A program made the translations under genes and the position numbers. From the NCBI GenBank assembly GCA_015057025.1, contig SVFD01000001.1, forward strand, positions 62,001 through 126,000: a stretch of DNA of 64,000 nucleotides. Direction: 5' to 3'. The notes under the pieces are model-generated. The model was not told the DNA's origin. It was given only the letters and a program-made list of their open reading frames with translations, and did no database searches. Shown here piece after piece: positions 1-7,753 of this stretch. Every line of letters starts with the position of its first letter. Within the stretch, counting starts at the first letter, position 1. Source of the DNA: Lachnospiraceae bacterium. GTDB lineage: Bacteria > Bacillota > Clostridia > Lachnospirales > Lachnospiraceae.

Positions 1-1331
1 GTTTCCATAATGAAGAAGGTCCTTGGCCTTATAATAATACCTATGATGGTTGGTGGGGACATGATACTTTACCCAAGTTAAATTATGAAGCTTCACAGGA
101 ATTATATGATTATATTCTCCATATCGGGCGTAAGTGGGTTTCAGCACCTTATAATGCGGACGGCTGGAGATTAGATGTGGCTGCGGATTTAGGTCATTCA
201 CCGGAATTTAATCATAAGTTCTGGGAAGATTTCCGAAAGGAAGTACGTAAAGCAAACCCTAATGCTATTGTACTTGCGGAGCACTATGGTTCACCCAGAG
301 CATGGTTAAACGGTAAGGAATGGGATACGGTTATGAACTATGATGCATTTATGGAGCCTTTGACATGGTTTTTGACCGGTATGCAGAAGCATAGCGATGA
401 TTATCGCGAAGACTTACTGGGTAACGCAGACAGTTTCTGGGGGGCAATGGCGCATCACGGAACGAATTTTACAACTCCGTCCTTACAGATTTCCATGAAC
501 GAGTTGAGTAATCATGATCATTCAAGATTTTTAACAAGAACCAATCATAAGGTTGGCCGTATGCATACATTAGGTTGTCAGGCTGCAAACGAGGGCGTGA
601 ATAAGGCTGTTCTCCGAGAAGCTGTTGTGGTTCAGATGACCTGGCCCGGAGCTCCTACCATTTATTATGGTGATGAAGCCGGAGTCTGTGGCTTTACGGA
701 TCCGGACAATAGAAGAACTTATCCTTGGGGCAATGAAGACCATGAGTTAATTAACTTCCATAAGGAAATTATTAAGGTTCACAAAACAAATAAAGAGATT
801 CTGACAGGTTCTCTGATGAATCTGGGTGCAGATTATAATTACATTGCTTATGCAAGAACTTTAGCTGGCGAGCAGATTGTTGTACTGGTAAATAACAACT
901 ATAATGAAATAACCAAAGAAGTAAGTGTTTGGGAAGCGGGAGTGCCTAAAGAGTATAAAATGCAACGATTGATTTTTACTTATGCGGATGGATTTACCAC
1001 TTCTGAGTTTGAATATGATGTGATTGATGGTAAAGTAAAAGTTACGCTTCCGCCCACTTCGGCCATTGTATTAAAGGCAGTGAAGAATAAGGTTTCTGTT
1101 GAAGAATCTAAAGATTCGGTAATCAGTGAGAGTGATTCTGAGATGACGGAAATTGATGCAGAAGCAGTGGAAAAAGTTGCTTCTGAAGCGGATTCGGAAT
1201 TTGCCAAGACGGAAGATGTGAAGCAGGATGCTTGGGATGTGGCGACCAGTATTTATGGCAAAAACGAGGAAATAAAAGCTGAAGATAAGAAAGCTGATGA
1301 GGGCAAAAAGAAACGTTTCCCCTTCTTTTAA
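1..1331 (+). CDS. GH13 family alpha-glucosidase/neopullulanase-like enzyme, 5' partial
   Basis: The reading frame is open from base 3 and its start lies outside the window, so only the last 442 residues are seen. It is a glycoside hydrolase family 13 (alpha-amylase superfamily) enzyme acting on alpha-1,4/1,6 glucans. The catalytic nucleophile is the Asp in GWRLDVA (nt 174-176), the acid/base Glu is in VLAEHYG, and the third carboxylate is the Asp in NELSNHDHSRF. A C-terminal beta domain follows, ending near nt 1080. The last 80 or so residues are an unusual tail, rich in Glu/Asp/Ser and then Lys, ending KKKRFPFF, which is not part of the normal fold. Exact specificity (neopullulanase, cyclomaltodextrinase, maltogenic amylase) cannot be settled without the N-terminus. 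A regulator gene follows 49 bases later on the same strand. Confidence 0.9.
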   Translation, partial: FHNEEGPWPYNNTYDGWWGHDTLPKLNYEASQELYDYILHIGRKWVSAPYNADGWRLDVAADLGHSPEFNHKFWEDFRKEVRKANPNAIVLAEHYGSPRAWLNGKEWDTVMNYDAFMEPLTWFLTGMQKHSDDYREDLLGNADSFWGAMAHHGTNFTTPSLQISMNELSNHDHSRFLTRTNHKVGRMHTLGCQAANEGVNKAVLREAVVVQMTWPGAPTIYYGDEAGVCGFTDPDNRRTYPWGNEDHELINFHKEIIKVHKTNKEILTGSLMNLGADYNYIAYARTLAGEQIVVLVNNNYNEITKEVSVWEAGVPKEYKMQRLIFTYADGFTTSEFEYDVIDGKVKVTLPPTSAIVLKAVKNKVSVEESKDSVISESDSEMTEIDAEAVEKVASEADSEFAKTEDVKQDAWDVATSIYGKNEEIKAEDKKADEGKKKRFPFF

Positions 1332-1380
1332 GGGAACGAATCGCACTTAAGAAGGCGCGATAGAAACCGGGGGTTTTGAA

Positions 1381-2472
1381 ATGATTACAAAACAAGTCAT
1401 TCAGACATGTATAGATGAATTGAAAGATTTAACCAAAGTGGACTTTTGTGTTATAGATGTGCAGGGTGTTATGATGGCAAGTACTTTTAATAAAAACAGC
1501 CTCGACATTACACACATGAAGAGTTTTTTTGATTCACCTGCCGACAGCCAAATTATCGGAGGCAATTACCTCTTTAAGGTAAAGGAAGACGGTGAAGTCG
1601 TTTACGTTTTAATTTCGAGAGGAAGCCAGTCTGATGGCTATATTTTCGGTAAAATTGCGGTAAATGAACTGCAGCATTTATTAGTGGCATATAAAGAACA
1701 ATATGATCATACTAATTTTATGCAGAATCTGATTTTGGATAATTTATTGTTGGTAGATATTTATAATCGTGCCAAGAAACTGGGAATTCCTGCTCAGGCA
1801 AGAAGAATTGTATTTTTGGTGGAAGTGCCGGAGGATAAGAGTCGGGAGGCACAGGAAATTATTCATTCTGCTTTCGCCGGAAAAATGGATGACTACGTAA
1901 CAGCGGTTGATGAGAAAAATGTTATTCTGGTGCATACTTTGGAAGCCGATGAAGAATATGCCGATATGGAACAATTGGCAAGAATGCTTCTTGAGATTAT
2001 GAATACGGAAGTATTGGTAAAATCCCGTGTGTCATATGGCACTGTTGTAAAAGAACTGCGTGAAATATCCAAATCCTATAAAGAAGCAAAGATGGGGCTT
2101 GATGTAGGTCAGATTTTTTATGAGCAGAGAGATATTATTGCCTATGATGCTTTAGGTATCGGTCGGTTGATTTATCAATTACCGGTAAATCTATGTCATA
2201 TGTTTATTCAAGAAATTTTTGGGGATGATATTCCTGAGGAATTGGATGAAGAGACCTTAATGACCGTAAATAAGTTTTATGATAACAACTTAAATGTATC
2301 AGAAACAGCGCGACAACTTTATGTTCACAGAAATACATTAGTATATCGCATTGAGAAATTAAAAGCGGCAACGGGATTGGATATCAGGACTTTTGACGAT
2401 GCCCTCACCTTAAAAATTGCATTAATGGTTGTGAATTATACCAAATATTTGGATGAACAAATGCCGGATTAA
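1381..2472 (+). CDS. CdaR/PucR-family helix-turn-helix transcriptional regulator
   Basis: A 363-residue regulator. The C-terminus (about 305-355) is the PucR-type helix-turn-helix, with the characteristic stretch VHRNTLVYRIEKL followed by GLDIRTFDDALTLKIALM. The N-terminal 110 residues resemble the putative sugar-diacid recognition domain of CdaR-type proteins, and the middle carries a GGDEF-like degenerate domain as is usual in the family. Ligand unknown. A run of five G lies 8 bases before the ATG. It follows the GH13 gene and precedes the TlpA-like gene by 12 bases, so it may be co-transcribed with either. Carbohydrate-linked control is an inference from position. Confidence 0.82.
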   Translation: MITKQVIQTCIDELKDLTKVDFCVIDVQGVMMASTFNKNSLDITHMKSFFDSPADSQIIGGNYLFKVKEDGEVVYVLISRGSQSDGYIFGKIAVNELQHLLVAYKEQYDHTNFMQNLILDNLLLVDIYNRAKKLGIPAQARRIVFLVEVPEDKSREAQEIIHSAFAGKMDDYVTAVDEKNVILVHTLEADEEYADMEQLARMLLEIMNTEVLVKSRVSYGTVVKELREISKSYKEAKMGLDVGQIFYEQRDIIAYDALGIGRLIYQLPVNLCHMFIQEIFGDDIPEELDEETLMTVNKFYDNNLNVSETARQLYVHRNTLVYRIEKLKAATGLDIRTFDDALTLKIALMVVNYTKYLDEQMPD

Positions 2473-2484
2473 AAGGAGAGAAGA

Positions 2485-3150
2485 ATGAAAAAGAAGTTTT
2501 CTTTTTTCATATGTTTTGTATTGTTGCTTGTAACAGTAAGCGGTTGCGGTTTTTTGACAGAATCAAAGCCTGAGGAACCAATGACGCCTAGTGAGATTGT
2601 TGAAGACGAAAGCGTTGATATACAGGAAGCGACAGAAGAATCGGAGATATCCGAAGATGTAGTTGAAAGCGAAACGATAACTCCTGCGGAAGTAGTGATA
2701 GAGACGATTACGGATGGAAGTGCCCAGGGTTATTTTACAACAACGGATTTGGATGGTAATGAGGTAACACAGGAAATATTTACGGAATCTAAGCTTACCG
2801 TGGTAAATGTATGGGCCACTTATTGCGGTCCATGTATCAGAGAGATGCCCGATTTGGGAGAATTGGCTGATGAGTACGATTCTACAGAGGTTCAAATAAT
2901 TGGCATTCCGTCGGATGCCGGCAGTCAGGATTATATTGACTATGCCAAAAGCCTGATTGAACAGACCGGTGCGGATTATGTACATTTATTGCCGACACAA
3001 GAGGTATATGACTGGGGATTATATGATTTGCAGTATGTACCTACGACTTTCTTTGTAAATAGTGAAGGCGAAATTATAGATACTGTAGTAGGCTCTATGA
3101 GTAAAGAAGATTGGAAAATATTGATTGATGATAAATTGGCGTCTTTGTGA
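2485..3150 (+). CDS. TlpA-like thioredoxin-fold lipoprotein
   Basis: A 221-residue exported thiol-disulfide protein. Residues 1-20 are a lipoprotein signal peptide with lipobox VSGC (Cys21). An acidic low-complexity spacer (about 25-80) precedes a TlpA/ResA thioredoxin fold with the active-site motif ATYCGPC (about residues 112-118) and the cis-Pro region YVPTTFFV. It should act on the outer face of the membrane, exchanging electrons with extracytoplasmic thiols. The next two genes encode a tiny CXXC peptide and a polyferredoxin membrane protein, so the three probably form a trans-membrane reducing relay. The SD AAGGAGAG precedes the ATG by 6 bases. Confidence 0.88.
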   Translation: MKKKFSFFICFVLLLVTVSGCGFLTESKPEEPMTPSEIVEDESVDIQEATEESEISEDVVESETITPAEVVIETITDGSAQGYFTTTDLDGNEVTQEIFTESKLTVVNVWATYCGPCIREMPDLGELADEYDSTEVQIIGIPSDAGSQDYIDYAKSLIEQTGADYVHLLPTQEVYDWGLYDLQYVPTTFFVNSEGEIIDTVVGSMSKEDWKILIDDKLASL

Positions 3151-3160
3151 CGCCAATTTT
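3133..3160 (+). terminator. Hairpin overlapping the tlpA-like stop codon
   Basis: An 11-bp perfect stem (AAATTGGCGTC, 3133-3143, with GACGCCAATTT, 3149-3159) has a 5-base loop and is followed by a short T-rich tract. It overlaps the stop codon of the preceding gene. It is either a weak intrinsic terminator or an attenuator that lowers expression of the two downstream genes. Confidence 0.6.
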
Positions 3161-3217
3161 AATATCTGTGAAGTATATCAATTGTAAGAGCAGGAAGTTA
3201 TGAAAAAGGAGATTTTC

Positions 3218-3364
3218 ATGTGCAAAAAGAAAATTCACCCATTATTTTGGATTAGTCTCATAGCGGGGATTCTTTTTATGATATTGGGTATTTGGCGCGA
3301 GGAAGTTATGGTTCTGTATCAGAAGGCAATTTATATTTGTATGGAGTGTATCGGTCTTGGTTAA
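3218..3364 (+). CDS. Small CXXC-motif membrane peptide (CD1871A-like)
   Basis: A 48-residue protein, below usual gene-finder cut-offs. The ATG at 3218 is chosen over the in-frame ATG at 3200 because AAGGAG lies 6 bases before it. One membrane segment (about residues 9-26, FWISLIAGILFMILGI) is followed by a conserved-looking tail WREEV-VLYQKAIYICMECIGLG containing the CMEC pair. It resembles the CD1871A family of CXXC peptides that accompany TlpA-like and polyferredoxin genes in Clostridia (recognised from memory). Its last codons overlap the start of the polyferredoxin gene, which implies translational coupling. A role as a membrane-embedded thiol relay is inferred. Confidence 0.8.
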   Translation: MCKKKIHPLFWISLIAGILFMILGIWREEVMVLYQKAIYICMECIGLG

Positions 3365-4256
3365 GTTTTTTAGAAATTCATTTCAAAAATTAAGATTAGC
3401 AGTGCAGTTGATATTTACAGCACTTACCAATGGATATATTGTGGGCTTTTTGCAGGGCAAAATTTATCAGGGACCGAGTAAAAAAATATGTCTTCCGGGT
3501 CTTAATTGTTATTCCTGTCCCGGATCGTTGGGAGCTTGTCCTATCGGTTCGCTGCAGGCAGTGCTGGGAAGTCCTAAATTTAATATGTCCTTTTATGTTG
3601 TAGGTTTCTTTCTTTTTGTGGGAGCTTTGCTTGGCAGGGTGGTTTGCGGTTTTTTGTGTCCCTTTGGTCTGGTGCAGGATCTTATCTACAAAATCCCATT
3701 TTTCAAGAAACGTAAAAATATGCCCGGACATAAGATATTAGTATGGCTAAAATATGTGATGCTGGTAGTTATGGTTATTATTTTGCCTATGTTTGCGGTA
3801 AGTGCATATGGGATATCCGACCCATGGTTTTGTAAGTATATCTGTCCTTCCGGAACATTGTTTGGTGGAGTTCCCCTGATTGCTGCCAATGAAGGTTTGC
3901 AACAGGTCTTAGGAGGGCTTTTTATTTGGAAAGCTACTGTGCTTGTGGGAATTCTCTTGTGGTCGCTTTGGATATACAGACCTTTTTGTAAGTATCTCTG
4001 TCCTTTAGGCGCCATATATGGTTGGTTTAATCCTATTGCACTATCTAAATTCCAAATAGAGAAGGATGCCTGCATTGATTGTAAAAAGTGTAAAAATGTC
4101 TGTCCCATGGATATTCCGGTATATGCAAAACCGAATTCGGCAGAGTGCATCCGATGCGGTAAATGTATTCAAAGTTGTCCTACGGAATGCATACAGGTTT
4201 CTCTGTTATCAGGGAAAAAGAAGGTATCTGCTGAGAGCGAGAAAACAATTTTATAG
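3357..4256 (+). CDS. 4Fe-4S polyferredoxin membrane protein (NapH/CcoG-like)
   Basis: A 299-residue integral membrane iron-sulfur protein. It starts with TTG at 3357, overlapping the preceding CXXC gene by 8 bases, with GGAG 10 bases upstream. There are about four membrane segments and Cys clusters between them: NCYSCPGSLGACPIG near the N-terminus, CPFGLVQ, KYICPSG and KYLCPLG. Two classical ferredoxin motifs close the protein (CIDCKKCKNVCP and CIRCGKCIQSCP). The family passes electrons across or along the membrane. Together with the TlpA-like lipoprotein and CXXC peptide it could supply reducing power to the cell surface (inference). Confidence 0.88.
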   Translation: MVKFFRNSFQKLRLAVQLIFTALTNGYIVGFLQGKIYQGPSKKICLPGLNCYSCPGSLGACPIGSLQAVLGSPKFNMSFYVVGFFLFVGALLGRVVCGFLCPFGLVQDLIYKIPFFKKRKNMPGHKILVWLKYVMLVVMVIILPMFAVSAYGISDPWFCKYICPSGTLFGGVPLIAANEGLQQVLGGLFIWKATVLVGILLWSLWIYRPFCKYLCPLGAIYGWFNPIALSKFQIEKDACIDCKKCKNVCPMDIPVYAKPNSAECIRCGKCIQSCPTECIQVSLLSGKKKVSAESEKTIL

Positions 4257-4272
4257 TATAAAAGAAGCATAA

Positions 4273-4324
4273 ACATGTCCTTTTCATCATACATTTTAGA
4301 AAAAGTATGAAGGAGAGGACATGT
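4273..4324 (+). promoter_or_regulatory. 20-bp hairpin enclosing the RBS and start codon of the next gene
   Basis: Bases 4273-4292 pair with 4305-4324, with 19 of 20 positions paired (two G-T, one A-A mismatch at 4286/4311) and a 12-base loop. The 3' arm contains the whole Shine-Dalgarno stretch AAGGAGAGG (4310-4318) and the ATG at 4321. No T tract follows, so it is not a terminator. It should block ribosome access unless opened by a ligand, protein, temperature or upstream translation. Confidence 0.75.
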
Positions 4325-5217
4325 CTGTTTATAGTAGAAAGGTTAGTTTTATAGATTATTATATTAATGGCGTAAAAAGCGGAAATATAGGTGTAGTACG
4401 GCAAAAGGTAACAAAGGAGAGTGTCTTTTTTACTGTTGAAATTTTTGGTTTAGAGAAGTGGAGAAATAACAGGGTAGAGATAAGCGTCGGAAGCAACAGC
4501 AACAGAAAAAAACTCTTCGAACTAAAAATAAAAGAAGGAAGAGGAAAGAAAGAATATGTTATAGAATTAGAAGAGTTTAGAGGAGATGAATATAAAAAGA
4601 TTATTTTTGAACTGGAAAATGGATGTTTTGGAATAGCAGACTTATGTGATTTACCGGATATAGAAATGCAGGAGAAAAAAAAGATAGAAGAAGTCAGTTT
4701 GCAAAAGGAAGCGGAGAATGCTCTTGCGGAAGGACATAAAGAAGAATATCGGGAGGATGAAAAGCTTCAAAATGACGAAAAATTGGCGCAACAGGAAATG
4801 CCGGATAACGCGCAAAAAATCTACGAAATCTCAGATGGGTCTTCCGAAGAGATGAACGAGTTGCTTTCTGAATGTATGGAACCTCAGCCTGATAAGTGGG
4901 AAGTAATTAAAAAGAAATATCCTATTCTCTATCCTTTTAAGGGGCAAGGACCCTATGTGTCCATTAAGCCGGTGGATTTACAGTTATTAAATAATAAGTA
5001 CCATCATTTGAGCAGTAATTCTTATTTAATGCATGGCTTTTATCAATACCGCCATATGATTTTAGGTGAATATTCTCAAGAGAAGGGAACCTTCTTTTAT
5101 GTAGGGGTGCCCGGGGAGTTTGTAAAAAAGGAGCAGAGCTCGGCCGCCATGTTTGGATTTGAAGGGTACGAGCATTCGGGAGATTTAGGGTATTATCTCT
5201 ACAGAGTGGAACTGTAA
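4321..5217 (+). CDS. Lachnospiraceae-type uncharacterised protein (DUF6128-like C-terminus)
   Basis: A 298-residue soluble protein without signal peptide. Residues 1-110 form a predicted beta-rich domain starting with the conserved-looking VSFIDYYINGVKSGNIG; residues 115-180 are a Glu/Lys-rich, probably disordered or coiled linker; residues 195-298 form a compact C-terminal domain (YPFKG-GPYVSIKPVDL, LMHGFYQYRHMILGEY, FYVGVPGEF). From memory this layout matches Lachnospiraceae proteins annotated with DUF6128; function unknown. Its RBS and start codon are locked in a long hairpin. It ends against a convergent gene across a shared hairpin. Confidence 0.72.
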   Translation: MSVYSRKVSFIDYYINGVKSGNIGVVRQKVTKESVFFTVEIFGLEKWRNNRVEISVGSNSNRKKLFELKIKEGRGKKEYVIELEEFRGDEYKKIIFELENGCFGIADLCDLPDIEMQEKKKIEEVSLQKEAENALAEGHKEEYREDEKLQNDEKLAQQEMPDNAQKIYEISDGSSEEMNELLSECMEPQPDKWEVIKKKYPILYPFKGQGPYVSIKPVDLQLLNNKYHHLSSNSYLMHGFYQYRHMILGEYSQEKGTFFYVGVPGEFVKKEQSSAAMFGFEGYEHSGDLGYYLYRVEL

Positions 5218-5227
5218 CAGATAAAAT

Positions 5228-5258
5228 TAAAGCCTGCGAATCATAACGCAGGCCATTA
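5228..5258. terminator. Bidirectional hairpin between convergent genes
   Basis: GCCTGCG (5232-5238) pairs with CGCAGGC (5247-5253), flanked by A/T-rich bases on both sides. It lies between the stop codons of two convergent genes and can serve both strands. Confidence 0.65.
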
Positions 5259-5264
5259 AAACGA

Positions 5265-5996
5265 TTATGCGATTCCTCTTAATTTTGCCGGGATATCTTT
5301 TTCGTTTAAAAGAGATATAATGGCTTTTAATTCTTCCGGTGTGTAGGGGGTTAAAGTATTTGCATTCAGAATGCGGTCTTCCGGCGGAAGTACGTATTGC
5401 AGAATGGAGCCGGATTCTGTATATGACTGTAAAAAGTAAGCACGACAGCCTTTTATCCAGTCAGCAATAGAAAGAAAATCTTCTTTGGAATGAAGTTCTT
5501 TTACTACAGTGGTACGAAATTCATAGGGGATGTTGCCTTTTAACAAAAGGTCTACAGATGTTTCTACCGCACTAAGGTCAAAGTTTTTCAAGCCGACAGA
5601 AGTTGCATAACCCTCTTTAGAGGATTTTAAATCCATGGCAATGTAATCAATTAAGTTTTCCTCCATAAGTTTACAAAGGACGTCCGGGCGGTAACCGTTG
5701 GTATCAAGTTTGACCAAAAGACCTTGCTCTTTGATGCGCTTGATAAAATCCGGCAGGTCACTGTGCAGGGTAGGTTCGCCCCCGGTAATACACACGCCTT
5801 CCAACATACCTTTGCGTTTTATGAGAAAGTTCCAAAATTCATCTTCGGAAACACAGGGTTGGGAGGAGGGATTCAAAACCAAATCAGCATTCTGGCAAAA
5901 AGGGCAACGGAAATTACAATGTCCGCAAAAGACCGTACATGCTACATGTTCGGGATAGTCAAGAAGAGTTGTTTTATTAAGGCCATGTATTTGCAT
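5265..5996 (-). CDS. Radical SAM activase (anaerobic ribonucleotide reductase activating protein-like)
   Basis: A 243-residue radical SAM protein. The iron-sulfur motif is C-x3-C-x2-C in CGHCNFRCPFCQN, followed by the GGEPT motif (ITGGEPTLHSDL) that binds SAM. Opening residues (MQIHGLNKTTLLDYPEHVA) match the NrdG/PflA-like activases that generate a glycyl radical on a partner enzyme. The ATG at 5996 is chosen over an upstream in-frame ATG because GGAGG lies 7 bases before it. No glycyl-radical enzyme lies beside it, so the target is uncertain; the annotation as an NrdG paralogue is the usual one for this subfamily. Confidence 0.86.
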   Translation of the reverse strand: MQIHGLNKTTLLDYPEHVACTVFCGHCNFRCPFCQNADLVLNPSSQPCVSEDEFWNFLIKRKGMLEGVCITGGEPTLHSDLPDFIKRIKEQGLLVKLDTNGYRPDVLCKLMEENLIDYIAMDLKSSKEGYATSVGLKNFDLSAVETSVDLLLKGNIPYEFRTTVVKELHSKEDFLSIADWIKGCRAYFLQSYTESGSILQYVLPPEDRILNANTLTPYTPEELKAIISLLNEKDIPAKLRGIA

Positions 5997-6245
5997 TGTA
6001 TATCCTCCGTGCCAAAGGTGTTTTTCTTCTATTATGATTTTTAATGATGGTAATTGCAAGGATTTCTTTTGGCTATCAGGAAAGGCATCTTGGCTCTGTG
6101 CCTAAAAATAGAGGCGTTATTTTGTGCAAAATGCCTATTTTAAAGGAAAAATTTGCTTTTTGTGTGCCAGAAGGAAGTGTTTTGTGTTATACTACATTTG
6201 GATTTCGTATATATACGAAAAATAAATGTTGAAGAGGGGAAAGAC

Positions 6246-6830
6246 ATGGCAGATTTAAAGAAAGTGATTTTGGAAGAAATTCGTAAAAGTGCTTTTATTC
6301 AGACTTCTTCCATCAGTGAAACAGAAGAGTATATTGACACAGGATTACCGAAGACTGACGAGAACATTCAGGCAGCAGCTTTGAATTATTTGGATGAAAA
6401 GGGATATCGTCGTCGTGTTGACAATCTTGAATATGCAAAAAAAATGATTTTAGATTGTTCCGAAGGCTATGATACCGTTATTATTAAGAGAAAGAGCGTT
6501 GTAGAGCAGGATTTATTTGAGAAAGCCAGCATTAATGAATTAAGAGATGCTTTAGATGTTTGTATGATGAATACAATGTCTGCAATGAATACAAAGCTTG
6601 ATCGTATGGCAAATATTTCTTACGAGTATAAAATCGAGATAGTAGATCGTTTGTACACGGAAGCTGAGAGACCGAAGGGACATCTTACCGGTGATTTTGA
6701 AACATTTGAAGAAATGTTAAATCGTTACAGTCATTCCGGTTGGCAGCTTGACCGTATTCAGACAGAACCCCGTAACGGAAGTGTGCCTGCAAGAAATCTT
6801 ATAATTTTTAAAAGAGAAAAAATGGTTTAA
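6246..6830 (+). CDS. Uncharacterised protein with DUF4177-like C-terminus
   Basis: A 194-residue soluble protein. The N-terminal 110 residues are mainly helical with no family I recognise. The last 60 residues (YEYKIEIVDRLY ... LNRYSHSGWQLDRIQ ... NLIIFKREK) have the strand-helix-strand pattern and the GW near the C-terminus typical of DUF4177. The ATG at 6246 is preceded by GAGGGG; an upstream in-frame start at 6153 has no comparable site. It is monocistronic, ending at a strong terminator. Function unknown. Confidence 0.75.
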   Translation: MADLKKVILEEIRKSAFIQTSSISETEEYIDTGLPKTDENIQAAALNYLDEKGYRRRVDNLEYAKKMILDCSEGYDTVIIKRKSVVEQDLFEKASINELRDALDVCMMNTMSAMNTKLDRMANISYEYKIEIVDRLYTEAERPKGHLTGDFETFEEMLNRYSHSGWQLDRIQTEPRNGSVPARNLIIFKREKMV

Positions 6831-6840
6831 GAATGAATAC

Positions 6841-6870
6841 ATAGCCGTAGGATAATCCTGCGGCTATTTC
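6841..6870 (+). terminator. Intrinsic terminator
   Basis: ATAGCCGTAGGA (6841-6852) pairs with TCCTGCGGCTAT (6856-6867) around a 3-base loop, followed by TTTC. It ends the DUF4177-like gene. Confidence 0.75.
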
Positions 6871-6891
6871 TGAGTGAAAAGGAAAAATAAT

Positions 6892-7359
6892 ATGAATCAT
6901 GAAAAATATATGAAGGAAGCCATGAAGGAAGCCATGAAGGCATATGAACTCGGAGAAGTGCCCATAGGCTGTGTTATTGTATATCAGGATAAAATCATAG
7001 GAAGAGGCTATAACCGTCGCAAAACAGACCAAAATACCCTGTCTCATGCTGAGCTAAATGCCATTGCTATGGCAAGCAAAGCCTTGGGGGATTGGCGTTT
7101 GGAAGAATGTACATTATACGTAACACTGGAGCCCTGTCAGATGTGTGCCGGTGCCATTGTACAGGCTCGCATTACCAAAGTAGTACAGGCGTGCCGCAAT
7201 GTAAAAGCCGGTTGTGCCGGGACGATTATTAATTTGCTTCAAATGCCTGCTTTTAACCATCAGGTAGAGATAGAAGAGGGTGTTTTGGAGGAAGAGTGCA
7301 GTCAAATGTTAAAAGATTTTTTTAAGGCATTAAGGCAGAGAGTGAAGGCGGAGAAGTAA
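6892..7359 (+). CDS. tadA: tRNA-specific adenosine deaminase TadA
   Basis: A 155-residue zinc deaminase converting the wobble adenosine of tRNA-Arg(ACG) to inosine. Zinc ligands and catalytic Glu are in SHAELNAI (HAE) and PCQMC. Length is normal for TadA. The ATG at 6892 has AAAGGA 8 bases before it; a GTG at 6874 is an alternative start. The N-terminus contains a short duplicated EAMKEAMKA. It lies immediately upstream of the SRP RNA gene, a frequent arrangement in Firmicutes. Confidence 0.93.
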   Translation: MNHEKYMKEAMKEAMKAYELGEVPIGCVIVYQDKIIGRGYNRRKTDQNTLSHAELNAIAMASKALGDWRLEECTLYVTLEPCQMCAGAIVQARITKVVQACRNVKAGCAGTIINLLQMPAFNHQVEIEEGVLEEECSQMLKDFFKALRQRVKAEK

Positions 7360-7372
7360 GAGAACTATATGA

Positions 7373-7401
7373 TTGACTTTTTTTCACAAAATGAGTATAC
7401 T
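7373..7401 (+). promoter_or_regulatory. Sigma-A promoter of the SRP RNA
   Basis: TTGACT (7373-7378), 17-base spacer, TATACT (7396-7401). Predicted start near 7408, which is where the RNA's terminal helix begins. Confidence 0.88.
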
Positions 7402-7408
7402 AGGTATG

Positions 7409-7624
7409 CCGTATGTATCTTATGAATCGGCATCGTTACAGCTGCCCCGGATAAGTGGCGTTTAAGCTCGGGTCTTGCGCGACGGAAATCCACGAACCGT
7501 GTCAGGTTGGGAACAAAGCAGCACTAAGAGGAACCTTCCGGGTGCCGCAAGGCAACCTGGGCCCAGCTAACTGTTCGGGTAACGTGTAGCGGTGTCAATT
7601 GATAAGATACATACGGTTTTTATT
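7409..7624 (+). ncRNA. ffs: Signal recognition particle RNA (SRP RNA, large bacterial form)
   Basis: RNA scaffold of the signal recognition particle. The hallmark helix 8 is at 7503-7521 (CAGGTTGGGAACAAAGCAG: a GGAA tetraloop closed by TTG/CAA, followed by the conserved AGCAG side of the symmetric loop). The 5' end CCGTATGTATCTTA (7409-7422) pairs perfectly with TAAGATACATACGG (7603-7616), closing a long rod, and an Alu-like 5' domain is present. At a little over 200 nt it is shorter than the Bacillus form but much longer than the E. coli 4.5S RNA. Confidence 0.92.
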
Positions 7625-7645
7625 TAATAAAAGATTTAATGAAAC

Positions 7646-7682
7646 GGTGCTCAGATTATGAATGATTTGGGTGCTTTTTTAT
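7646..7682 (+). terminator. G-U-rich intrinsic terminator after SRP RNA
   Basis: GTGCTCAGATTA (7647-7658) pairs with TGATTTGGGTGC (7663-7674), using several G-U pairs, followed by six T. It may terminate the SRP RNA transcript or read-through from it. Confidence 0.65.
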
Positions 7683-7753
7683 TATGATTAAAAGTGTTTA
7701 TTCTTTACAGTTGAAATTCTATCAGTTATACTTAAAAATGAGTAAGAGGGAGA

